A stretch of DNA of 64,000 nt from Ferrigenium straubiae (GTDB lineage: Bacteria > Pseudomonadota > Gammaproteobacteria > Burkholderiales > Gallionellaceae), in contig JAHQXD010000001.1 in the NCBI GenBank assembly GCA_019449655.1, forward strand, positions 325,194 through 389,193, written 5' to 3'. Of the stretch, positions 47,405 through 58,970 are shown in pieces. Within the stretch, counting starts at the first letter, position 1. Every line of letters begins with the position of its first letter. A program made the translations under genes and the position numbers. The notes beneath the pieces were generated by a model. The model was not told the DNA's origin, did no database searches, and was given only the letters and a program-made list of their open reading frames with translations.

Positions 47405-50257
47405 ATGGCCGTACCGGAAAATTACATGCAGGCCATGCACGACAGCTCGGCGCTGTCCGGCGCGAATGCGCCCTTCATCGAGGAACTGTACGAGCAATAC
47501 CTCGCCGCCCCCGGCGCCGTGCCGGATGCCTGGCGCGCCTGGTTCGACTCGCTGCCGCCCTCGGCAAATGGTGCGCGCGACGTGGCGCACGGCCCCATCC
47601 GGCGCGCCTTTACGATTCTGCCGGAAACACCCGCCGTTCATGCGCCTTCGCCGGTTGCCGGCCTGGAGTGTAGGCAGTCCCGCGCGTTACAGCTCATCGA
47701 CGCCTATCGTTCCCTCGGCATGCGTGCCGCCAACTTTGATCCGCTGGATCGCCGCATCAAGCCGGTGATCGCCGAGCTCGATCCGGCGCATTACGGCCTG
47801 GAGGCGGCCGATATGGAGGTCGCCATCGACTTCGGGGCCGTGCGCATGAGCCTGCGCGAAATCCTCGATCTGCTGCGCCAGACCTATTGCGGCAGCATCG
47901 GCGCGGAATACATGTACATCGGCGACATGGAGGAGAAGTGCTGGATTCAGGAGCGCCTGGAGGGCGTGCACGGACAGGCCAATTACGCCGCCGCGCAGCG
48001 CCACCGCATCCTGGAGCGGCTGACCGCCGCCGAGACACTGGAGCGCTACCTGCACACCAAATACGTCGGCCAGAAGCGCTTCTCGCTGGAAGGCGGAGAG
48101 CCGCTGATCCCGCTGCTCGACCACTTGCTGCAACGCTGCGGTGCACAGGGAGTGCAGGAGGCGGTGATCGGCATGGCGCACCGCGGGCGGCTGAACGTGC
48201 TGGTGAATATCCTCGGCAAGCAGCCGCAGATGCTGTTTGCCGAATTTGAGGGCATTCACACCGAACATCTGACCTCCGGCGACGTGAAATACCATCAGGG
48301 ATTTTCCGCCGACATCGCGACACCGGGCGGCGAACTGCATATTGCGCTGGCGTTCAATCCGTCCCATCTCGAAATCATCGATCCGGTGGTGGAAGGCTCG
48401 GTGCGCGCACGCCAGCATCGCCGCAAGGACCTGGATGGCTCGAAGGCGATCCCGATTCTCTTGCATGGCGATGCGTCGTTTGCCGGGCAGGGCGTGGTGA
48501 TGGAGACGCTGAGCATGTCGCAGACGCGCGGCTACCGCACCGGCGGCACGGTGCATGTCGTCGTCAACAACCAGATCGGCTTCACCGCCTCCGACCTGCG
48601 CGACGTGCGCTCCGGCGCGTATTGCAGCGATGCGGCGAAGATGGTCGATGCGCCGATCTTCCACGTGAACGCGGACGATCCCGAGGCGGTGCTGCTGGTC
48701 TCCGAGGTCGCGCTGGACTATCGCATGCAGTTCCGCAAGGACGTGGTGATCGACCTGGTGTGCTTCCGCAAGCTGGGGCACAACGAGCAGGACGAGCCGC
48801 TGGTCACGCAGCCCTACATGTACCGCCTGATCCGCCAGCATCCCGGCATGCGCGCGCTGTATGCACGGCGGCTGGAGGAAGAGGGCGCGATCGCACCGGG
48901 CGAGGCGGACGCGATGATTGCCGCCTACCGCAAGGCGCTGGAGGCTGGGGACAGTTCGATCCTGCCGGCGCTGGAAAAACACGACAGCAAGATCGCGGCC
49001 GACTGGAAGAAATTCCAGCGCGATATCCCCTGGAATGTCCCGGTGGACACCGCCGTGCCGCTGGAGCGCCTGCGGCAGCTGGCCGTGCCGTTGACCGGCG
49101 TGCCGCAGAATTTCATGCTGCATTCGCGCGTGCAGAAAGTCGTCGAGGACCGCATCGCGATGGCGAAGGGAGACCTGCCGCTGGACTGGGGCATGGCGGA
49201 GACCATCGCCTATGCCACCCTGCTCACCGAGGGTTACCCGGTGCGGCTCTCCGGTCAGGACAGCCAGCGCGGCACCTTCTTCCACCGCCACGCCACCTGG
49301 CACGACCAGAACCGCCGCGAGCGCCACGAGGGCGCCTACACGCCGCTGCAAAATCTCGCGCCGGGACAGGCGGATTTCATCGCGATCGACTCGCTGCTCT
49401 CTGAGGAGGCGGTGCTCGGCTTCGAGTACGGCTATGCCACGGCCGAACCCGACACGCTGGTGCTGTGGGAGGCGCAGTTCGGCGACTTCGCGAACGGCGC
49501 GCAGGTGGTGATCGACCAATTCATCGCCTCCGGCGAGGTGAAGTGGGGGCGGCTCTGCGGGCTGGTGCTGCTGCTGCCGCACGGCTACGAGGGGCAGGGC
49601 GCGGAGCATTCTTCGGGGCGCATCGAACGCTATTTGCAGCTGTGCGCTGACTACAACATCCAGGTGTGCATTCCCTCCAATCCGGCACAGATGTTCCATC
49701 TGTTGCGTCGCCAGATGCTGCGCCCGATGAGGAAGCCCTTGATCGTGTTCACACCCAAGAGCCTGCTGCGCAGTAAGGATGCGGCTTCGCCGCTTGCGGA
49801 ATTGGCACAGGGAAAATTCCAGCCGGTGATCGCCGAAGTCGATGCGCTGGAGGCCGGCAGGGTGCGGCGCATCATTGCATGCAGCGGCAAGGTGTATTAC
49901 GAACTGCTCGCGGCGCGGCGCGCCAGGGGCATCCAGGATATGGCGATCATCCGCATCGAGCAGCTCTATCCATTCCCGCACGACGACTTCGTGGCGCAGG
50001 TCGAGGCGTACCCGAACGCGACCGAACTGGTGTGGTGTCAGGAGGAGCCGGGCAACCAGGGCGCGTGGCACCGCATCCAGCATTATTTGCTGCGCCATCT
50101 GCGCCCCGGCATGCGCCTCGACTACGCGCTACGCGCCTCGTCCGCCGCGCCCGCCGCGGGCTATCTCGCGGTACACCAGGAGCAGCAGAAGGCGGTGATC
50201 GCCGCCGCCTTCCGCCTCGACCTCGACATCAAGATCATCCCCGGGAGTCACTCATGA
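47405..50257 (+). CDS. sucA: 2-oxoglutarate dehydrogenase E1 component
   Basis: 950 residues. Thiamin-diphosphate enzyme: N-terminal [20 protein letters not shown], then [33 protein letters not shown] and the C-terminal half with [15 protein letters not shown]. Decarboxylates 2-oxoglutarate and passes succinyl groups to SucB. Stop overlaps the sucB start (ATGA). Confidence 0.97.
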   Translation: MAVPENYMQAMHDSSALSGANAPFIEELYEQYLAAPGAVPDAWRAWFDSLPPSANGARDVAHGPIRRAFTILPETPAVHAPSPVAGLECRQSRALQLIDAYRSLGMRAANFDPLDRRIKPVIAELDPAHYGLEAADMEVAIDFGAVRMSLREILDLLRQTYCGSIGAEYMYIGDMEEKCWIQERLEGVHGQANYAAAQRHRILERLTAAETLERYLHTKYVGQKRFSLEGGEPLIPLLDHLLQRCGAQGVQEAVIGMAHRGRLNVLVNILGKQPQMLFAEFEGIHTEHLTSGDVKYHQGFSADIATPGGELHIALAFNPSHLEIIDPVVEGSVRARQHRRKDLDGSKAIPILLHGDASFAGQGVVMETLSMSQTRGYRTGGTVHVVVNNQIGFTASDLRDVRSGAYCSDAAKMVDAPIFHVNADDPEAVLLVSEVALDYRMQFRKDVVIDLVCFRKLGHNEQDEPLVTQPYMYRLIRQHPGMRALYARRLEEEGAIAPGEADAMIAAYRKALEAGDSSILPALEKHDSKIAADWKKFQRDIPWNVPVDTAVPLERLRQLAVPLTGVPQNFMLHSRVQKVVEDRIAMAKGDLPLDWGMAETIAYATLLTEGYPVRLSGQDSQRGTFFHRHATWHDQNRRERHEGAYTPLQNLAPGQADFIAIDSLLSEEAVLGFEYGYATAEPDTLVLWEAQFGDFANGAQVVIDQFIASGEVKWGRLCGLVLLLPHGYEGQGAEHSSGRIERYLQLCADYNIQVCIPSNPAQMFHLLRRQMLRPMRKPLIVFTPKSLLRSKDAASPLAELAQGKFQPVIAEVDALEAGRVRRIIACSGKVYYELLAARRARGIQDMAIIRIEQLYPFPHDDFVAQVEAYPNATELVWCQEEPGNQGAWHRIQHYLLRHLRPGMRLDYALRASSAAPAAGYLAVHQEQQKAVIAAAFRLDLDIKIIPGSHS

Positions 50258-51495
50258 GCATTGAAATCAAAGTGCCGCAGCTTTCCGAATCAGTCACCGA
50301 GGCGACGCTGCTGGCCTGGCATAAACAGGTGGGCGAGGCGGTGCAGGAGGGCGAAAACCTGATCGATATCGAGACCGACAAGGTGGTGCTGGAGTTGCCC
50401 GCTCCCGCCAACGGTGTGTTGAGCAAGATCGTGAAAGGCGGTGGCGAAAAGGTGGCGAGCGGCGAAGTGATCGCCATGCTGGATACGGAGGTGGCGGCAA
50501 CTCCCTCTGATGGAACAACTAGCCATTCGACTAGGCCGCTACAAAACAGCGGCCAAGTCGCTGGCTATCCCTCGATAGGAGAGGGGGCCAGGCCAGTTGC
50601 CGCGCCGCCCTCGGTGCGCAAGCTCGCGCATGAGCACGAAGTCGATGTTGCCGCAGTGCAGGGCAGCGGCCGCGGCGGGCGCGTCACCAAGGAGGATGTG
50701 CTGGGCGTCGTGCAGCCGCCGAAACAGACCCCCTCCCCCCCCGCGGGGGAGGGAGGGGGCGGAGAGGGAGTGAGCACAGCCATCTCTTCCGGCGAGCGCA
50801 CCGAGCGGCGCGTCCCGATGACGCGCATCCGCCAGCGCATCGCCGAGCGCCTGCTGCAATCGCAGCAGAATGCCGCGATTCTGACCACCTTCAACGAGGT
50901 GAACATGCAGCCGGTGATCGAGTTGCGCAACAAGTACAAGGAGGCATTCGAGAAAAAGCACGGCGTGAAGCTGGGCTTCTCCTCGTTCTTCATCTGGGCG
51001 GCGGTGCAGGCCTTGCAGAGGTTCCCGATTGTCAACGCCTCTGTGGACGGCAACGACATCGTCTACCACGGCTATTTTGACATCGGCATGGCCATTGGCA
51101 GCGAGCGCGGCCTGGTCGTGCCGGTCATTCGCGATGCGGACAAGCTTTCCTTCGCAGCCATCGAAAAGCAGGTCGCCGATTTTGCGGAACGCGCCAGGAG
51201 CGGCAAGCTCACGATGGAAGAGCTCGCCGGCGGCACATTCTCCATCACCAACGGCGGCGTGTTCGGTTCGATGCTCTCCACTCCGATCATCAACCCGCCG
51301 CAATCCGCCATTCTCGGCATCCACGCCACCAAGGATCGCCCGGTGGCCGAGAACGGCCAGGTGGTGATCCGCCCGATGAACTACCTCGCGCTGTCCTACG
51401 ACCACCGCATCATCGACGGGCGCGAGGCGGTGCAGTTCCTCGTCGCCATCAAGGAAGCCCTGGAATATCCGGGACGGGTGTTGCTGGACTTGTGA
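50254..51495 (+). CDS. sucB: dihydrolipoyl succinyltransferase (E2) with two repeat-derived linker insertions
   Basis: 413 residues. Lipoyl domain 1-80 with the lipoylated Lys43 (ETDKVVLE), E1/E3-binding domain about 116-150 ([25 protein letters not shown]), catalytic domain from 185 with the active-site [13 protein letters not shown]. The first linker (about 84-112) is encoded by a copy of the palindromic element, and the second (about 158-173) by a C/G-run palindrome; both linkers are normally Ala/Pro-rich and tolerant. The frame is intact. Confidence 0.96.
   Translation: MSIEIKVPQLSESVTEATLLAWHKQVGEAVQEGENLIDIETDKVVLELPAPANGVLSKIVKGGGEKVASGEVIAMLDTEVAATPSDGTTSHSTRPLQNSGQVAGYPSIGEGARPVAAPPSVRKLAHEHEVDVAAVQGSGRGGRVTKEDVLGVVQPPKQTPSPPAGEGGGGEGVSTAISSGERTERRVPMTRIRQRIAERLLQSQQNAAILTTFNEVNMQPVIELRNKYKEAFEKKHGVKLGFSSFFIWAAVQALQRFPIVNASVDGNDIVYHGYFDIGMAIGSERGLVVPVIRDADKLSFAAIEKQVADFAERARSGKLTMEELAGGTFSITNGGVFGSMLSTPIINPPQSAILGIHATKDRPVAENGQVVIRPMNYLALSYDHRIIDGREAVQFLVAIKEALEYPGRVLLDL
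50502..50587 (-). repeat. palindromic element copy C, inside sucB
   Basis: Opposite orientation to the gene. Read on the minus strand: AGCCAGCGACTT, inner stem GGCCGCT-GTTTTGT-AGCGGCC, then TAGTCGAATGGCTAG. The outer arms equal those of copies A, B and D; the inner stem is different in sequence yet fully paired. Outer CCCTCT/AGAGGG ends may extend the palindrome. Confidence 0.87.
50729..50759. repeat. C/G-run palindrome in the second sucB linker
   Basis: A run of about fifteen mostly C bases, CGCG, then GGGGAGGGAGGGGG; near-perfect inverted repeat encoding [14 protein letters not shown]. Looks like a second type of inserted intergenic-style repeat. Confidence 0.65.
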
Positions 51496-52640
51496 TGAGC
51501 CTCTTTCGCGCCTACCGGATTTTCGAAGACAACGGCAAATCTGCCGGCCGTTTCGTCGAGCTCGCGCTGGACGATCTCGATCCCGGCGAGGTGGTGATTC
51601 GCGTGCACTACTCCAGCGTGAACTACAAGGACGCGCTCGCGGCGACCGGCGCGGGCAGGGTGGTGCGCCGCTTCCCCTGTGTCGGCGGAGTGGATGCGGC
51701 GGGCGTGGTGGCAAGCTCGTCGGATGCGCGCTACAAGCCCGGCGACGAGGTGTTGGTCACCGGTTATGGCATGGGTGTGGATCACGACGGCGGATTTGCC
51801 GAGTACGCGCGGGTGCCGGCGGACTGGGTGGTGCTGTTGCGACACGGTGCGGCGGAGCCGACGGGTGCGGGAGCAACAGCATCGCACCTCCTCCCGCAAG
51901 CGGCCGGCTTCGCCATAACCAGCGACTTGGCGAGCGTAGTTGGCTCGCCTAGTCGAATGGCTAGTAGTTCCACCAGTAACGTGTCGGAGGCGCAGTTGCC
52001 GCAGGGGCTGACGCTATTCGATGCGATGGCGATCGGCACGGCGGGCTTCGCCGCCGCGCTGTCCATCCATCGACTGGAGCAGAACGAGTTGCGCCCCGAG
52101 AGCGGCAAGGTGATCGTGACCGGGGCGACCGGCGGGGTAGCGAGCCTCGCGATCCAGATGCTCGCGCAGCTTGGCTACCATGTAGTCGCGTTGACCGGGA
52201 AGGAAGCCGAACACGAATACCTGAAATCGCTCGGCGTGGCGGAAATCCTGCCGCGCAAGGAACTGGTGATGGGCACGCGCCCGCTGGAAAAGGCGCAGTG
52301 GGCGGGTGCGCTGGACGCGGTGGGCGGCGAGACGCTGGCGTGGCTCACGCGCACCATGCAGCAGGACGGCGTGATTGCGAGCTTCGGCAACGCGGGCGGC
52401 ATCGAGCTGCACACCACGGTGATACCCTTCATCCTGCGCGGTGTGCGCCTGATCGGCATCGATTCCGCCGCCACCGCGATGCCGCTGCGCCGCGAAATCT
52501 GGCGGCGCCTGGCATCTGACCTGCGCCCGAAATTGTTGGCGCAGGTGGCGCATAGCGTGCCCTTCGCCGAGCTGCCGCAAGTGTTTCCGCTGATGCTGCA
52601 AGGCAGGCTGCGCGGGCGCACGGTGGTGGGGATAAAATGA
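51495..52640 (+). CDS. acuI: acrylyl-CoA reductase-type (AcuI/YhdH) zinc-free MDR oxidoreductase with insertion
   Basis: 381 residues, about 55 longer than YhdH (324). Family motifs: HYSSVNYKDALAATG, FPCVGGVDAAGVV, TGATGGVASLAIQML (NADPH-binding) and PFILRGVRLIGIDS. AcuI reduces acryloyl-CoA to propionyl-CoA with NADPH. Residues of about 116-167 are an extra segment, of which 141-163 is encoded by palindromic element copy B; it sits between the N-terminal catalytic domain (WVVLL) and the GLTLFDAMAIGTAGF helix. Start at ATG 51495 (TGATG with the sucB stop); a GTG one codon earlier is possible. It occupies the place where lpd usually follows sucB. Confidence 0.88.
   Translation: MSLFRAYRIFEDNGKSAGRFVELALDDLDPGEVVIRVHYSSVNYKDALAATGAGRVVRRFPCVGGVDAAGVVASSSDARYKPGDEVLVTGYGMGVDHDGGFAEYARVPADWVVLLRHGAAEPTGAGATASHLLPQAAGFAITSDLASVVGSPSRMASSSTSNVSEAQLPQGLTLFDAMAIGTAGFAAALSIHRLEQNELRPESGKVIVTGATGGVASLAIQMLAQLGYHVVALTGKEAEHEYLKSLGVAEILPRKELVMGTRPLEKAQWAGALDAVGGETLAWLTRTMQQDGVIASFGNAGGIELHTTVIPFILRGVRLIGIDSAATAMPLRREIWRRLASDLRPKLLAQVAHSVPFAELPQVFPLMLQGRLRGRTVVGIK
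51891..51984 (+). repeat. palindromic element copy B, inside acuI
   Basis: Same orientation and reading frame as copy A in recJ: both encode AITSDLASVVGSPSRMASSS plus TSNV. Preceded by a further hairpin, GCGGGAG with CTCCCGC (about 51867-51897). Confidence 0.9.
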
Positions 52641-52683
52641 ACTCCTGATGCTATAATCCGCCCGGCAGGCTGGAATAAACAGC

Positions 52684-52768
52684 GCGAAAGTGGCGGAATT
52701 GGTAGACGCACTGGATTTAGGTTCCAGCGCCTCACGGCGTGAGAGTTCGAGTCTCTCCTTTCGCACCA
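52684..52768 (+). tRNA. tRNA-Leu(TAG)
   Basis: GCGAAAG pairs with CTTTCGC; anticodon TAG at 52718-52720 in CTGGATTTAGGTTCCAG; long variable arm; T-arm GAGTTCGAGTCTC; CCA encoded. Lies 35 bases upstream of tig. Confidence 0.96.
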
Positions 52769-52803
52769 GCAACTAATTTAACTTCAACTCAAGGAACTCA
52801 AGC

Positions 52804-54102
52804 ATGTCCAGCGTAGAAACTGTGAGCGCGTTAGAACGCCGTCTTAACGCAGCCATTCCTCAACAAGTCATCCGCGGTGAGGTTGCTGCCCGGCTGAAAA
52901 AGATCGGCCGTACCGCAAAGATTGCCGGGTTCCGTCCGGGCAAAATCCCGGCAAAGATACTGGAGCAGCATTACGGCGCGCAGGCGCATCAGGAAGCCCT
53001 GGGCGAGGCGCTGCAGCGTTCATTCGACGAGGCTGCACAACTCAATAACCTGAGGGTGGCTGGGTATCCGCAATTCGAGATCAAGACCAACGATCTGAGT
53101 GCCGATCAGGTTGAATACAGCGCAACTTTCGAGGTGTACCCGGAAGTGGCGATGGGCGATCTGTCGGGTGAGGCGCTGGAGCGCGTGGTTTGCGAATTGT
53201 CGCAGGCCGACGTGGACAACACCATCCTGACGCTGCGCAAGCAGCGTGCCACCTTCGAGCCGGTGGATCGCGCCGCACAAGCCGATGATCAGGTGCGCAT
53301 CGATTTTACCGGCAAGCTGGGCGGCGAGGTCTTCCAGGGCGGCGAAGCCAGGGATTACCCTTTCCAACTGGGGGTGGGGCGCATGCTGCCGGAGTTCGAA
53401 TCGGCCATCACCGGCATGAAGGCCGGTGAGACCAAATCTTTCGACATGACTTTTCCGGCCGATTATCACGGCAAGGATGTGGCGGGCAAACAGGTGACTT
53501 TCACCGTTACGTTGCACAAGGTCGAGGCGCCCAAGCTGCCGGAAGCGGACGCCAAGTTTGCCGAAGACGTCGGCATCGAGGGTGGCGATGTCAGCAAGCT
53601 GGAGAGCGAGGTGCGCACCAACCTGCAGCGTGAAGTGGCGCGTCGCCTGAAGCTGCGCAACAAGGAAACGGCGATGGACGCTTTGCTGAAGGCGGCGAAG
53701 TTCGATGTGCCCAAGGCGCTAGTGGAATGGGAGGCACGGAGCCTGATGCAGCAAACCGCCCAGGAAATGGAATCGCGCGGCATGAAGATGAAGGACATGG
53801 CATTGCCGCCGGAATTGTTTTTCGAACGTGCAGAAAGGCGCGTCAGGCTCGGCCTGATTATGGCCGATCTGACGCAGAAACATGACCTGAGAGCAAAACC
53901 CGAGCAGGTGCGCGCTCTGGTAGAGGATTACGCGCAAAGCTTTGACGACTCTGAAGAGGTGGTGCGCTGGTTTTACGCAAATCCCTCTCAGTTGCAGGAG
54001 ATCGAGAATCTGGTGCTGGAAGAAAACATCGTAGGATGGACGATGGGGCAGGCAAAGGCGACGGACAAGGCCATTCCCTTTAACGAATTGATGGAGAAAT
54101 GA
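52804..54102 (+). CDS. tig: trigger factor
   Basis: 432 residues. Ribosome-binding domain with [17 protein letters not shown] (the conserved GFRxGxxP loop), central PPIase FKBP domain ([20 protein letters not shown]) and C-terminal chaperone arms. Binds nascent chains at the ribosome exit. First gene of the tig-clpP-clpX-lon cluster. Confidence 0.97.
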   Translation: MSSVETVSALERRLNAAIPQQVIRGEVAARLKKIGRTAKIAGFRPGKIPAKILEQHYGAQAHQEALGEALQRSFDEAAQLNNLRVAGYPQFEIKTNDLSADQVEYSATFEVYPEVAMGDLSGEALERVVCELSQADVDNTILTLRKQRATFEPVDRAAQADDQVRIDFTGKLGGEVFQGGEARDYPFQLGVGRMLPEFESAITGMKAGETKSFDMTFPADYHGKDVAGKQVTFTVTLHKVEAPKLPEADAKFAEDVGIEGGDVSKLESEVRTNLQREVARRLKLRNKETAMDALLKAAKFDVPKALVEWEARSLMQQTAQEMESRGMKMKDMALPPELFFERAERRVRLGLIMADLTQKHDLRAKPEQVRALVEDYAQSFDDSEEVVRWFYANPSQLQEIENLVLEENIVGWTMGQAKATDKAIPFNELMEK

Positions 54103-54106
54103 CGCG

Positions 54107-54715
54107 ATGCATTATGTGGAGCCACAGAATATCGGTTTGATCCCGATGGTCGTAGAGACCAGCGGGCGCGGCGAGCGGGCGTATGACATCTATTCGCGCC
54201 TGCTCAAGGAGCGTGTGGTGTTCCTGGTCGGCGAGGTCAACGACCACACGGCGAACCTGATCGTGGCGCAGATGCTGTTCCTGGAATCGGAAAACCCGGA
54301 CAAGGATATCCATTTCTACATCAATTCGCCGGGGGGGTCCGTGACTGCCGGCATGGCGATTTACGACACCATGCAGTTCATCAAGCCGAATGTCAGCACG
54401 CTGTGCATCGGCCAGGCGGCCAGCATGGGTGCGTTTCTGCTCGCGGCGGGCGAGAAAGGCAAGCGCTTCTGCCTGCCCAATTCGCGTGTGATGATCCATC
54501 AGCCGCTGGGTGGCTTCCGCGGCCAGGCGTCGGATATCGAAATCCACGCGCGCGAGATTCTGTACCTGAAGCAGAAGCTCAATCAATTGCTTGCGCAGCA
54601 TACCGGCCAACCGGTCGAGACCATCGAGCGCGACACGGATCGCGATAATTTCCTGAGCGCGCCGGATGCGGTGAAATACGGCCTGGCGGACCAGGTACTG
54701 GAAAAGCGCGTTTAA
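54107..54715 (+). CDS. clpP: ATP-dependent Clp protease proteolytic subunit
   Basis: 202 residues. Catalytic Ser in [14 protein letters not shown], His in [10 protein letters not shown] and the Asp in [11 protein letters not shown]. Forms the tetradecameric peptidase that ClpX feeds. Four bases after tig. Confidence 0.98.
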   Translation: MHYVEPQNIGLIPMVVETSGRGERAYDIYSRLLKERVVFLVGEVNDHTANLIVAQMLFLESENPDKDIHFYINSPGGSVTAGMAIYDTMQFIKPNVSTLCIGQAASMGAFLLAAGEKGKRFCLPNSRVMIHQPLGGFRGQASDIEIHAREILYLKQKLNQLLAQHTGQPVETIERDTDRDNFLSAPDAVKYGLADQVLEKRV

Positions 54716-54758
54716 GATTTTATTGAATTGCCGATAACACGATACAGAGGTAACAGCG

Positions 54759-56018
54759 ATGGCTGGCGATAAAAAATCGGGTGACAAGTTGCTTTACTGC
54801 TCATTCTGCGGCAAGAGCCAGCATGAGGTGCGCAAGCTGATTGCGGGCCCGTCGGTGTTTGTGTGCGACGAATGCATCGCGCTGTGCAACGACATCATGC
54901 GCGAGGAAATCCAGAATGACCAGGACAAGACAGGCAAGGATGGCAAGGCGGATCTGCCCGTGCCCAAGGCAATCCATGCGACGCTCGATGAATACGTGAT
55001 CGGGCAGGAGCGGGCCAAGCGGATTCTGTCGGTTGCGGTGTACAACCACTACAAGCGCCTCAAGAGCGATGACAAGGACGGCGTGGAACTGGCCAAGAGC
55101 AACATCCTGCTGATCGGCCCGACCGGTTCCGGCAAGACACTGCTGGCGCAGACGCTGGCACGCCTGCTGGATGTGCCGTTCGTGATGGCAGATGCCACCA
55201 CGCTGACCGAGGCGGGCTATGTCGGCGAAGACGTCGAGAACATCATTCAGAAGCTATTGCAGGCCTGCGATTACGACGTGGAAAAAGCGCAGCGCGGCAT
55301 CGTGTACGTGGACGAGATCGACAAGATTTCGCGCAAATCGGACAACCCCTCGATCACGCGTGACGTTTCCGGTGAGGGCGTACAGCAGGCCCTGTTGAAA
55401 CTGATCGAAGGCACCAAGGCGTCGATTCCGCCGCAGGGCGGGCGCAAGCACCCGAATACGGAATTCCTGCAGGTGGATACCACCAACATCCTGTTCATCT
55501 GCGGCGGCGCGTTTGATGGGCTGGAGAAGGTCATCCGCAACCGCTCCGCCAAGGCCAGCATCGGCTTTGGCGCGACCATCAGCAGCAAGGACGAGCGCAA
55601 GACCGGCGAGACCCTGCGCGATGTTGAGCCGGAAGACCTGATCAAGTTCGGCCTGATCCCGGAGTTTGTCGGGCGCCTGCCGGTCGTGGCGACGCTGGAG
55701 GAGCTGGATGAGGCCGCACTGGTGCAAATCCTTACCGAGCCGAAGAATGCGCTGACCAAGCAATACCAGAAGCTGTTTGCGATGGAAGGCGTGGAGCTGG
55801 AATTCCGCGAGGGGGTGCTGCTGAACATCGCGCGCAAGGCCTTGGCGCGCAAAACCGGTGCGCGCGGGTTGCGCTCGATCCTCGAGACCGCCTTGCTGGA
55901 CATCATGTTCGATCTGCCATCGACGGAAAACGTCAGCAAAGTGGTGTTGGACGAAACAGGCCTGGCGGGGGAAATCAAACCCATCATCATCTATGCGGAT
56001 ACGCCCAAGGCAGCCTGA
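54759..56018 (+). CDS. clpX: ATP-dependent Clp protease ATP-binding subunit ClpX
   Basis: 419 residues. N-terminal zinc domain with [14 protein letters not shown] and CDECI, Walker A GPTGSGKT, Walker [10 protein letters not shown], and the IGF loop (KASIGFGA) that docks to ClpP. Unfolds and feeds substrates. Confidence 0.98.
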   Translation: MAGDKKSGDKLLYCSFCGKSQHEVRKLIAGPSVFVCDECIALCNDIMREEIQNDQDKTGKDGKADLPVPKAIHATLDEYVIGQERAKRILSVAVYNHYKRLKSDDKDGVELAKSNILLIGPTGSGKTLLAQTLARLLDVPFVMADATTLTEAGYVGEDVENIIQKLLQACDYDVEKAQRGIVYVDEIDKISRKSDNPSITRDVSGEGVQQALLKLIEGTKASIPPQGGRKHPNTEFLQVDTTNILFICGGAFDGLEKVIRNRSAKASIGFGATISSKDERKTGETLRDVEPEDLIKFGLIPEFVGRLPVVATLEELDEAALVQILTEPKNALTKQYQKLFAMEGVELEFREGVLLNIARKALARKTGARGLRSILETALLDIMFDLPSTENVSKVVLDETGLAGEIKPIIIYADTPKAA

Positions 56019-56117
56019 TTAAGCCCTAAACGCTTGTTTTGATGCCTTGTTCCGGGGTGGTTGAATTTTTCAGAACCACCCCCATCTAACCTCACAGTCA
56101 ACGAATAGGTTACCGCC

Positions 56118-58544
56118 ATGTCAGAACAAGATACTTCAAACGTCGTAACAGCCAACCTGCACCCGCTGCTGCCATTGCGCGATGTCGTGGTGTTTCCGCA
56201 TATGGTCATCCCGCTGTTCGTCGGGCGCGCCAAATCCATCAAGGCGCTGGAAACGGCCATGGAGGCAGGCAAGGGTATCGTACTGGTCGCGCAGAAATCG
56301 GCGGCCAAGGATGATCCCTCCAAGGAAGACTTGTATGCCGTCGGCAGCATGGCGAACATCTTGCAAATGCTCAAATTGCCTGACGGCACGGTGAAGGTGC
56401 TCGTGGAAGGCACGCAGCGCGTCAATGTGCTGCGCGTATTCGATGCTGACAGCCATTTCGACGCCGAGGTGGAAATCGTTCCTGCCGAAGATGGAACGGA
56501 CAGCGAGTCCGAGGCCATGCGCCGCGCCTTGATTGCGCAATTCGACCAGTATGTGAAACTCAACAAGAAAATCCCGCCGGAAATCTTGACTTCGCTGGCC
56601 GGTATCGATGATGCCGGGCGCCTGGCCGACACGATCGCCGCCCATCTGCCGCTCAAGCTGGAGCAAAAGCAGGAGGTGCTGGAGGTCTTTGGCGTGCGCC
56701 AGCGGCTGGAGCACCTGCTCGGCCTGCTGGAGGCCGAGATCGATATCCTGCAGGTCGAGAAGCGCATCCGCGGCCGCGTGAAGCGCCAGATGGAAAAGAG
56801 CCAGCGCGAGTATTACCTGAACGAGCAGGTCAAGGCGATCCAGAAGGAGTTGGGAGAGGGTGAGGAGGGCACCGACCTCGATGAACTGGAAAAGAAAATC
56901 AAGGCTGCACATATGCCCAAAGAGGCGCGTAGCAAGGCTGAAGCGGAACTTAAGAAGCTGCGCCTGATGTCGCCGATGTCAGCCGAGGCGACCGTTGTGC
57001 GCAACTACATCGATGTGCTGGTCGGTCTGCCGTGGAAGAAAAAAACCAAGATCAGCGCCGACCTGAAAAAGGCCGAAGTGGTGCTGGAAGAAGACCATTA
57101 CGGTCTGGATAAGGTCAAGGAACGCATCCTCGAATATCTCGCCGTGCAGCAGCGGGTGAACAAATTGAAAGGCCCGATACTCTGCCTGGTCGGTCCTCCT
57201 GGCGTGGGCAAGACCTCGCTGGGGCAGTCCATCGCGCGTGCCACCAACCGCAAATTTGTGCGCATGTCGCTGGGTGGGGTGCGCGATGAATCCGAGATTC
57301 GCGGCCACCGCCGTACCTATATCGGTTCTATGCCGGGCAAGATACTGCAGAACATGAGCAAGGTCGCGGTGAAAAACCCCTTATTCCTGCTCGACGAAGT
57401 AGATAAGATGGGTATGGATATGCGCGGCGATCCATCTTCCGCGCTGCTGGAGGTGCTCGATCCGGAGCAAAACAGCACGTTTGTCGACCACTACGTCGAG
57501 GTGGAATATGACCTTTCCGACGTGATGTTCGTGGCGACCGCGAATACCCTGAACATTCCTGAACCGTTGCTGGATCGCATGGAGATTATTCATGTTTCCA
57601 GCTATATGGAAGATGAGAAGATCAATATCGCCACGCGCTACCTGGTACCCAAGGCGATCAAGAACAGCGGCCTGAAACCTGAGGAAATCAACATCTCCGA
57701 GAGTGCGTTGCGCGACATCGTGCGCTATTACGTGCGCGAGGCGGGAGTGCGCAGCCTGGAACGGGAAATTTCCAAGATTTGCCGCAAGGTGGTGAAGTCG
57801 CTTTCGCTGAAAGAGCGCGATAAGAAAATCGTGGTCAATGCGCGCAACCTCGATAAATACCTCGGCGTACGTCGCTATTCATACGGGATAGCCGAAAAGA
57901 ACAACCAGGTCGGTCAGGTCACCGGTTTGGCATGGACGGAAGTAGGCGGTGAGTTACTCACCATCGAAACCGCCGTGTTGCCGGGAAAGGGCAAGACCAC
58001 TACCACCGGCAAGCTTGGCGAAGTGATGCAGGAATCCATCCAGGCCGCCATCAGTGTGGTGCGCGGTCGTGCCAAGCGGCTGGGCATAAATGAAGAGTTT
58101 TACCAGAAGTCGGATCTGCATATCCACTTGCCCGAAGGGGCAACCCCCAAGGATGGCCCGAGCGCGGGGATTGGTATATGCACATCCATCGTCTCGGCGT
58201 TGACCGGGATACCGGTACGCGCCGATGTGGCGATGACCGGTGAAATTACCCTACGCGGTGAAGTGTTGCCGATCGGCGGCCTGAAGGAGAAGCTGCTGGC
58301 GGCTCAGCGCGGGGGGATCAAGATAGTTTTGATTCCGGAAGAAAATACTAAGGACCTTGCAGAAATTCCAGACAATATCAAAAACCGGCTGGATATCCAC
58401 CCGGTTAAATGGATAGACCAAGTGCTGGAACTGGCTCTGGAGCGCACCCCGGAGCCTCTGCCGGAATCGCCTGAAACCACCGCACCTGCTGGATTGCCGG
58501 CAGCCGGCGGCACTCAGGAAGCGACGCTGGTAACCAAGCACTAG
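56118..58544 (+). CDS. lon: Lon protease
   Basis: 808 residues. N-terminal substrate domain ([20 protein letters not shown]), AAA+ domain with GPPGVGKTS, and the Ser/Lys protease domain with the catalytic Ser in [10 protein letters not shown] and Lys in [10 protein letters not shown]. Degrades misfolded and regulatory proteins. 99 bases after clpX, long enough for its own promoter. Confidence 0.98.
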   Translation: MSEQDTSNVVTANLHPLLPLRDVVVFPHMVIPLFVGRAKSIKALETAMEAGKGIVLVAQKSAAKDDPSKEDLYAVGSMANILQMLKLPDGTVKVLVEGTQRVNVLRVFDADSHFDAEVEIVPAEDGTDSESEAMRRALIAQFDQYVKLNKKIPPEILTSLAGIDDAGRLADTIAAHLPLKLEQKQEVLEVFGVRQRLEHLLGLLEAEIDILQVEKRIRGRVKRQMEKSQREYYLNEQVKAIQKELGEGEEGTDLDELEKKIKAAHMPKEARSKAEAELKKLRLMSPMSAEATVVRNYIDVLVGLPWKKKTKISADLKKAEVVLEEDHYGLDKVKERILEYLAVQQRVNKLKGPILCLVGPPGVGKTSLGQSIARATNRKFVRMSLGGVRDESEIRGHRRTYIGSMPGKILQNMSKVAVKNPLFLLDEVDKMGMDMRGDPSSALLEVLDPEQNSTFVDHYVEVEYDLSDVMFVATANTLNIPEPLLDRMEIIHVSSYMEDEKINIATRYLVPKAIKNSGLKPEEINISESALRDIVRYYVREAGVRSLEREISKICRKVVKSLSLKERDKKIVVNARNLDKYLGVRRYSYGIAEKNNQVGQVTGLAWTEVGGELLTIETAVLPGKGKTTTTGKLGEVMQESIQAAISVVRGRAKRLGINEEFYQKSDLHIHLPEGATPKDGPSAGIGICTSIVSALTGIPVRADVAMTGEITLRGEVLPIGGLKEKLLAAQRGGIKIVLIPEENTKDLAEIPDNIKNRLDIHPVKWIDQVLELALERTPEPLPESPETTAPAGLPAAGGTQEATLVTKH

Positions 58545-58686
58545 AAAAATTGATAGCAGCTAGTCGGTCGTGGTGCAAGATGAAAAAAATTTTCGCAATC
58601 GCTTGACCAAAGCTGCGAAGCCTTGATATAAAGCCGTTGCAGGACTTCATCCTGTTTTTAACCACTCAATAATTAAGGGGGCTTAC

Positions 58687-58959
58687 GTGAATAAATCTGA
58701 TCTGGTTGATGCAATTGCAAAATCCGCTGATATTTCCAAGGCAGCTGCCGGCCGTGCGCTGGATGCAGCCGTAGATTCGATTAAAAAGGCATTGAAAAAA
58801 GGCGATACGGTAAGCCTGGTCGGTTTCGGCACCTTCAAAGTTGGCAAGCGTGCTGCACGTACTGGTCGCAATCCTCGCACCGGCGAGACGATCAAGATCA
58901 AGGCAGCCAAGGTTCCAAAATTTACAGCTGGCAAAGGTCTGAAGGATGCTGTAAACTAG
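58687..58959 (+). CDS. hupB: DNA-binding protein HU
   Basis: 90 residues from GTG at 58687 with AAGGGGG upstream. [20 protein letters not shown] and the signature [22 protein letters not shown] are HU-beta type. Nucleoid protein that bends DNA. It keeps the conserved position after lon. Confidence 0.97.
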   Translation: MNKSDLVDAIAKSADISKAAAGRALDAAVDSIKKALKKGDTVSLVGFGTFKVGKRAARTGRNPRTGETIKIKAAKVPKFTAGKGLKDAVN

Positions 58960-58970
58960 TCGACTTTGTT

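Noticed and set aside
47687-50098. 803-codon minus-strand open frame opposite sucA
   Set aside because: Antisense shadow of sucA with no recognisable motif.
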